A stretch of 35,403 nt of DNA from Streptomyces cavernae (GTDB lineage: Bacteria; Actinomycetota; Actinomycetes; Streptomycetales; Streptomycetaceae), in contig NZ_RPDJ01000060.1 of NCBI RefSeq assembly GCF_004023625.1, forward strand, positions 1 to 35,403, given 5' to 3'. The translations under genes and the position numbers were made by a program. Below, piece after piece: positions 32,570 to 35,403 of this stretch (position 1 is its first letter; every line of letters starts with the position of its first letter). The notes under the pieces were generated by a model. That model did no database searches and was not told the origin of the DNA. It saw only the letters and a program-made list of their open reading frames with translations.

Positions 32570-33838
32570 TCATTCCGGTTTGACCGTGATCACCGCTGTC
32601 TCTTCCGGCGCCGCGACGCTTGCCGTGCCGTCGGCCGTGACGAAGGGCTCCTGACCGGGCTGCCGTGCGCCGACGCATGCGAGGGCGAGCGTGGCGGTCA
32701 CGGCCAGGACGACAACGGCGGCCCCCGAGAGCAGGAATGCGTTCTCGACTCCGGCGAGGGTGATGGCGGTCGAGGCCACAAAGGGGGAGATCGCCAGGGC
32801 TCCTGCCACCCCGGCCTCCCACAGGCCAAGCGCCTTCGCCAGATGATGGCTCGGTATGCGCTGCTGCACCAGCGCGATCAAGGGAATGTCCGTGAGGGCC
32901 GAGGCCAGCCCCGTAGCGGTCAGGAGAACGGCCGCCACAGCATGGGAGGTGACCGTTCCCAGTGGAGCCCGGAAGATCCCGAGCAGGGCCCACGCCAGCA
33001 CGGCGGCCAGTGCGAGTCTGCGGATGCGCAGGCCGGCCAGGAGCAGGGCGCCCACCACTTCGGCGACCCCGGCGACGCCCAGCAACAGACCGTACTGGCC
33101 GCCCTGCCCCACGACCGCGACAAGCCCGACGGTCAGGAAACCGTTGGTCAGGGCGAGGGCGAGCACGAAGGTCACGATGACCACGAGTACGTCGGGAGCG
33201 GCCCGCACTGCCCTGAGCCCGGCGCTGAGATCGGACCACAACCCCATCTGACCGCTGGTCGGGGCGGGGCGGGTCACACGGATGGCGGCCACGGCGGCCG
33301 CCGAGCCAAGGAAGGTGAGTCCGTTCACCACCAGCGCCGACTGCAGCGAGCCGAAGGCCAGCAACGGCACGAGCATCAGCGGGCCGACGAAGAAGGCGGC
33401 CCGGAAGGCGACTTGCAGCAGCCCGTTGGCCTGCTGGAGGCGGTCGTCCGGCACGATCTGCGTGACGATGGCGTTGCGGGCTGGGGTGAACGGGGCGCCA
33501 ATCAGCGCTAGCAGCGCCGTGGTCGCCACGAGCAGGGGCAGATTCAGCAGGTTGAGGGAGAGCAGGACCGAAGCCACGGCCACCACGGCGACCCGGGCCA
33601 GGTCGGTGGCGATCATCAGCTTCCGGCGGTCGCGGCGGTCGGCGTACGAGGCGGCGACGAAGGTGGCCACGAACGCGGGCGCGAAGGCGGAGACGCTGAC
33701 CAGGGCAACGGCCGTAGGGTCCTTCGTCAGTGACCAGGCCAGCCAGGCGGTCGCGGCGGTGTACAGGCCGTCGCCGAAGCGGGAGATGCCCTGGCCGGCG
33801 AAGAGAAGCAGGAAGTTGCGGTCCTTCAGCAGTGACAT
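32570..33838 (-). CDS. MFS transporter (MFS_3 / enterobactin-exporter-like)
   Basis: A 422-residue major facilitator protein with about 12 transmembrane helices and a short polar C-terminal tail. The start MSLLKDRNFLLLFAGQGISR, the first-loop motif YADRRDRRKLMIATDL and the PFTPARNAIVTQIVP segment are typical of the exporter-type subgroup of the superfamily. The ATG at 33838 is only weakly preceded by a ribosome site. It follows the DUF5937/ArsR gene by 52 bp with a palindrome (33878-33895) in that gap, so it is probably the regulated export partner. Substrate unknown. Confidence 0.93.
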   Translation of the reverse strand: MSLLKDRNFLLLFAGQGISRFGDGLYTAATAWLAWSLTKDPTAVALVSVSAFAPAFVATFVAASYADRRDRRKLMIATDLARVAVVAVASVLLSLNLLNLPLLVATTALLALIGAPFTPARNAIVTQIVPDDRLQQANGLLQVAFRAAFFVGPLMLVPLLAFGSLQSALVVNGLTFLGSAAAVAAIRVTRPAPTSGQMGLWSDLSAGLRAVRAAPDVLVVIVTFVLALALTNGFLTVGLVAVVGQGGQYGLLLGVAGVAEVVGALLLAGLRIRRLALAAVLAWALLGIFRAPLGTVTSHAVAAVLLTATGLASALTDIPLIALVQQRIPSHHLAKALGLWEAGVAGALAISPFVASTAITLAGVENAFLLSGAAVVVLAVTATLALACVGARQPGQEPFVTADGTASVAAPEETAVITVKPE

Positions 33839-33877
33839 GCGGCCACTGTCCGGCCCCGGCGCGGGTCTGATCCACTT

Positions 33878-33895
33878 ATTAGGCAGATGGCTAAT
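33878..33895. promoter_or_regulatory. palindromic operator between the ArsR-type gene and the MFS gene
   Basis: On the minus strand the site reads ATTAG-C-CA-TC-TG-C-CTAAT, symmetric at 14 of 18 positions. It overlaps the stop codon of the regulator gene and lies 40 bp upstream of the MFS start. Size and AT-rich ends fit ArsR-family operators, so autogenous control of the exporter is likely. Confidence 0.65.
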
Positions 33896-35006
33896 CAGTC
33901 GCCTCGCCGTCGCCGTGCAGGAAGCCTTCCAGGCTGGGGGTCAGGCCCGCCACCTGTCCGGGCGCAAGCCGGTACAGGACGTAGTAGCCCTCGCGGCGGC
34001 GCTCCAGCAGGCCCGCGTCCGCCAGCACCCGCAGGTGCTTGGACAGGGCGGCTTCGCTGACGCCGACGAGCGGGGCCAACTCCTGGGTGCTGCGCGGGCG
34101 TTCGGCGAGCAGTCGCAGGGCGCGCAGCCGGGTGTCGTCGGCGAGCGCGCGGAGTGTGCCGACGAGCCTGGTCGGTGGAATCCTCGGGCGGGCTTCCTGG
34201 ACGATCGAGGAGACGGGGAAGACGAGCCCGAGGGGCCACGGACCGTCGCAGTTGACGCGTACGTGCGGCCACACATAGGCGCTGGGGGCGAGCACGAGTG
34301 TGTCGTCCGGGCCGATGGCGACCTCGTGGTCGTGCGGTCGCTCCAGCCAGAAGCGTTCGGCCTGCCGGTCGCTGCGCACCTCCGGCCACAGGCCACGGAG
34401 CATCCCGTACAGACCGCGCTGCTCGATCTGGTGTCCGGCCTCGCTGACGCCGGCGGCGAGTTCGGGTTCGAGCCGTGCCCATTCCTCCTCGAACGCCTCC
34501 CGCCAGTAGCGCTCCAGCATGCTCAGGAACCGTTCGAGCAGCGCGCGGGGGTCGTCGAGGAGCATCGCGGCCATCGCTTCGTCGCTTTCCCGTGCGAGGC
34601 GCTCCCGCAACAGGCGGCGTACCTCCGGTTCGTCCAGCACGTGCGGATCCCTGCCCTCGCCGCTGCCCGGCCAGGGCGTGAGCAGGGGGACGGCGAACTC
34701 CAGGCGGACCAGCTCCGGATCCGCCCCGCGCAAGCCGGCCAGTTCGTCCTCGAAGTCCGTCAGTTGGCCGGTCGGCTGCGGAAAGAGAAACTCGGGGAAG
34801 TACGAGCGCACCGCATAGGAGAACGCCTCGATCTCCCGCTTCAGCGCCGGGGACAGCTTGCGCATCGCACGCACCCAGCCGTGCTGGACGGGGTGGTGCT
34901 TGGGCTCCACCAGCACATGGAGACTCAGTACGGCTTCCATCGTCGGCGAATAGGCAAACCCCACCCGCTCCGCACCGCCGGCAGGGACCCGGAACACGAT
35001 CGTCAT
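33891..35006 (-). CDS. DUF5937 / ArsR family transcriptional regulator
   Basis: A 371-residue protein. Residues about 1-270 match the DUF5937 pattern (MTIVFRVPAGGAERVGFAYS, then HHPVQHGWVRAMRKLSP), a domain of unknown role found ahead of ArsR helix-turn-helix domains in actinobacteria. Residues about 280-355 are the winged helix: TLRALADDTRLRALRLLAE, STQELAPLVGVSEAALSKHL, and LLERRREGYYVLYRL. The metal-binding cysteines of classic ArsR sensors are absent, so another signal is sensed, presumably by the N-terminal domain. The ATG at 35006 follows AAGGA. It likely controls the MFS exporter downstream. Confidence 0.9.
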   Translation of the reverse strand: MTIVFRVPAGGAERVGFAYSPTMEAVLSLHVLVEPKHHPVQHGWVRAMRKLSPALKREIEAFSYAVRSYFPEFLFPQPTGQLTDFEDELAGLRGADPELVRLEFAVPLLTPWPGSGEGRDPHVLDEPEVRRLLRERLARESDEAMAAMLLDDPRALLERFLSMLERYWREAFEEEWARLEPELAAGVSEAGHQIEQRGLYGMLRGLWPEVRSDRQAERFWLERPHDHEVAIGPDDTLVLAPSAYVWPHVRVNCDGPWPLGLVFPVSSIVQEARPRIPPTRLVGTLRALADDTRLRALRLLAERPRSTQELAPLVGVSEAALSKHLRVLADAGLLERRREGYYVLYRLAPGQVAGLTPSLEGFLHGDGEATD

Positions 35007-35123
35007 GACCCGTCATCCTTGCCGCACGGCGTCCACGACGGGAGCCGCGCCGCGCCGCCGGACGCCTTCTGCACCGCTGACCTGCGCGCGCCGGGCGGCC
35101 AGGCGGCGAGTGAGAATCGCCGC

Positions 35124-35177
35124 ATGGACGTCCGGCAGCTCGAGTACTTCCGCGTCCCGTCGATCACCTGTCGGTGA
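35124..35177 (+). pseudogene. N-terminal stub of a LysR-type regulator
   Basis: The 17 codons read MDVRQLEYFRVPSITCR and then stop. MDVRQLEYF is the usual N-terminus of LysR-type regulators, which would continue for about 290 residues. Only the first ten residues fit the family. A small hairpin (GATCACC-TGTC-GGTGATC, 35162-35179) sits at the breakpoint, and an MITE-like insertion begins 23 bp later. The gene appears to have been truncated by rearrangement. Confidence 0.65.
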
Positions 35178-35200
35178 TCACGGGCCGGACAGCTCCTAAG

Positions 35201-35288
35201 GGCTCGCCGATAAATAATTCGTCGGCGAGCATCGCTCCTGAGCTGCGGTGTCAAGACCCGGAGCACGCAAGTTATTTCCCGGCAAGCC
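35201..35288. mobile_element. 88-bp MITE-like element with flanking CTAAG duplications
   Basis: The left end GGCTCGCCGATAAATAATT and the reverse complement of the right end, GGCTTGCCGGGAAATAACT, match at 15 of 19 positions. Identical CTAAG sequences flank both sides (35196-35200 and 35289-35293), as expected for a target-site duplication. The left end also forms a perfect 9-bp hairpin (35202-35210 with 35222-35230). The element is locally AT-rich and holds no gene, so it would be mobilised by a transposase elsewhere. Confidence 0.7.
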
Positions 35289-35403
35289 CTAAGCCTCGAT
35301 CCACCGGGCAATAGCCGGTCCAGGGCTTGGACATGAAGACGCGGATGCCCTCTGAGCTGGGATGATGGGACTTCCTAGGGTTCCATGTCCACAGAATCGG
35401 AGT
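35272..35403 (-). CDS. possible 3' end of a gene leaving the window
   Basis: A minus-strand frame is open from the window edge to a TAA that lies inside the MITE-like right end. It includes SEGIRVFMSKPWTGYCPVDRG and mostly G/C third positions in its central part. I cannot name the family. A plus-strand alternative, ATG at 35385 reading MSTESE, also runs off the end, but its ribosome site is weak. Confidence 0.25.
   Translation of the reverse strand, partial: TPILWTWNPRKSHHPSSEGIRVFMSKPWTGYCPVDRGLGLAGK

Overview
The window is high-GC actinobacterial DNA and almost certainly from a Streptomyces. The support is near-total G/C at third codon positions, GTG and TTG starts with 4-bp stop/start overlaps, rare TTA codons in two genes, a complete protocatechuate operon in the Streptomyces order with a PcaV-type repressor, DUF2510 and DUF3048 proteins, and sugar ABC transporters without their own ATPase. 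No rRNA, tRNA, CRISPR array, phage module or intact transposase was recognised.

Layout, left to right. (1) 1-6720: a 30-bp tandem repeat, a zinc alcohol/formaldehyde dehydrogenase (-) and a divergent DUF3048 lipoprotein (+), both behind sigma-B-like promoter motifs, then a MacB/FtsX-type ABC exporter pair (-) divergent from a PadR regulator (+) with a double palindromic operator between them. (2) 6751-13856: the beta-ketoadipate (protocatechuate) branch, pcaV (-) divergent from pcaIJFHGBL (+). Together the seven enzymes ring-cleave protocatechuate (PcaHG), cycloisomerise (PcaB), decarboxylate and hydrolyse (fused PcaL), activate with CoA (PcaIJ) and thiolyse (PcaF) to succinyl-CoA and acetyl-CoA. 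(3) 13942-20404: a large LuxR/LAL-like ATPase that ends before the usual DNA-binding domain and carries a TTA codon, a DUF2510 membrane protein, a 165-bp MITE-like element, a strong terminator, and a Tat-exported phospholipase C.

(4) 20799-29501: a tightly coupled, apparently uncharacterised carbohydrate-use operon (-). It encodes a solute-binding lipoprotein, two permeases, a DUF2264 protein and a secreted beta-helix protein with two carbohydrate-binding-like modules. It is divergent from a LacI regulator (+), with a striking cluster of TTGCGA half-sites between. A second LacI gene follows with its own direct-repeat site. This locus is the best candidate for an undescribed system: it has a complete import and regulation set, two candidate enzymes of poorly defined function, and no recognisable catabolic enzyme naming the substrate.

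(5) 31045-35403: a patchier, eroding region. It holds a 25-bp tandem repeat, an unrecognised protein with a PD-(D/E)XK-like nuclease motif, a frameshifted and truncated LacI pseudogene, an MFS exporter with a DUF5937/ArsR regulator and matching palindrome, a LysR N-terminal stub, and an 88-bp MITE-like insertion with 5-bp flanking duplications. The last 100 bases may hold the 3' end of another gene leaving the window. All functional calls were made by reading the sequence; no database searches were run.
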